A program made the translations under genes and the position numbers. DNA of 45,435 bases from Oscillatoriales cyanobacterium SM2_2_1 (GTDB lineage Bacteria > Cyanobacteriota > Cyanobacteriia > Pseudanabaenales > Pseudanabaenaceae), in the NCBI GenBank assembly GCA_012031145.1, contig JAAUUH010000012.1, positions 1 through 45,435 on the forward strand, in the 5' to 3' direction. Under the pieces are notes generated by a model. It searched no databases, was not told the DNA's origin, and worked only from the letters and a program-made list of their open reading frames with translations. This document shows positions 44,761 through 45,435 of the stretch, piece by piece. Each line of letters starts with the position of its first letter. Position 1 is the stretch's first letter.

Positions 44761-45435
44761 TGACCGCCGACCTAAAGCCCTACTTTGAGGCGATCGCCCC
44801 CGACCTCGATCGCTGGCATCGTCGCAACCGCTACTATTACCGCGACCTGGATCGGCTGCACCAATTCCTGATCCCTCCCCAAAGCCGGATCCTCCAAATT
44901 GGTAGCGGCACAGGTGACCTCCTTGCCATGCTCGAGCCCTCCCTTGGCATTGGCATCGATTTCGCCCATACCATGACCACAATCGCTCAAAAAAAATACT
45001 CCCACCGCCCCGAGCTTCACTTTTTTACCGCCGACGCCACTAGGCTCGGCCCATCCGATCTCCCGGCCCCGCCCCCCTTCGACTATATCCTCCTCAGCGG
45101 TGTCCTCGGTTACCTCGGCGATATCCAAACCGTTCTCGAGCGCCTTGGCCCCCTGTGCGATCGCCGCACCCGTCTGCTCCTCGTCTTCCACAACTATCTT
45201 TGGGAGGGGCTTCTAAAAGCCGCCGAATGGATTGGCCAACGCCAACCCCAACCGCCCCAAAACTGGCTTTCCATGGGTGACATCCTCAACTTGGTTACCA
45301 TCTCCGGCTACATCCCCATCAAGACCGGCCGCCGCTTCCTGTGTCCCAAATTCCTCCCCCTCCTTGCTCCCCTAATTAACCGCTACCTCGCGCCCTTACC
45401 CATCCTGAACCATCTTTGTCTTACCAATTACGTCA
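44761..45435 (+). CDS. Class I SAM-dependent methyltransferase, 3' end outside the window
   Basis: The frame is open from ATG 44761 to the right edge (225 codons). The SAM-binding motif ILQIGSGTGDLLAML lies at about residues 44-58, and acidic motif II GIGIDFAHTM follows. The order methyltransferase then a further hydrophobic segment (KFLPLLAPLINRYLAPLPIL) resembles proteins where a methyltransferase is fused to, or followed by, a family 2 glycosyltransferase, but the rest is not visible. The gene begins 53 bp after ycf46. The substrate is unknown. Confidence 0.85.

Larger units (their letters stand above)
1..45435. repeat. HIP1 octamer GCGATCGC, dispersed
   Basis: GCGATCGC occurs repeatedly, in coding and non-coding DNA; examples are 6099-6106, 19940-19947, 34321-34328 and 37837-37844. 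In the first 11 kb I counted about 17 by eye, close to one per 650 bp, far above chance. HIP1 is known from many cyanobacteria, and its CGATCG core is a methylation target in Synechocystis. The whole-window coordinates mark a distributed signal, not one feature. Confidence 0.9.

Overview
The window comes from a cyanobacterium. It carries genes found almost only in oxygenic phototrophs: ftrV (variable chain of ferredoxin-thioredoxin reductase), ycf3 (photosystem I assembly), a Ycf46-type AAA protein, the bifunctional FBPase/SBPase glpX next to hemA, and a cyanobacterial Atx1-type copper chaperone. The HIP1 octamer GCGATCGC is scattered throughout, about one per 600-700 bp where I counted by eye in the first 11 kb. 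The genus cannot be fixed from the sequence alone. No rRNA, tRNA, CRISPR array, transposase or prophage was seen, so this is mostly a core chromosomal segment.

Layout. 1-3088 (minus): a truncated PAS/GAF histidine kinase and trpB. 3324-6635 (plus): a tightly packed run of ftrV, an SPFH/band-7 protein, a copper chaperone, agmatine deiminase and a frameshifted prepilin peptidase. 6836-9719 (minus): an unrecognised membrane protein and a PAS-PAS histidine kinase. 9842-11101: rodA. 11539-14018 (minus): hemA and glpX. 14232-18837 (plus): purF, a VOC protein, an RnfD/NqrB-like membrane protein paired with an exported DUF2330 protein, and a small conserved protein. 18774-20927 (minus): rsmG, an RRM RNA-binding protein and thiE. 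21031-26162 (plus): DUF2237, glcF, uvrC and an eight-repeat WD40 protein. 26782-27630 (minus): aroE. 27929-33519 (plus): a TPR-containing chemoreceptor and a CheA-type hybrid kinase, probably for phototaxis or pilus control. 33488-36087 (minus): a frameshifted glycosyltransferase and an HD-domain protein. 36213-40290 (plus): an M16 peptidase pair, the second broken, and a GT39-type membrane glycosyltransferase. 40386-45435: ycf3 (minus), ruvB (plus), a BamE-like membrane protein (minus), ycf46 (plus) and the start of a SAM methyltransferase (plus).

Two patterns stand out. First, three copies of a ~110 bp element (7573-7680, 11348-11459, 26548-26660) lie in the three longest intergenic gaps. 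They have imperfect terminal inverted repeats and two internal hairpins, and look like a MITE or structured-RNA repeat. Second, six apparent single-base indels disrupt otherwise well-conserved genes. Nearly all are at homopolymers, and four of the six lie within about 11 nt of a HIP1 site. These may be sequencing artefacts (for example at methylated HIP1), real decay, or in two cases switchable tracts. Raw reads would decide.
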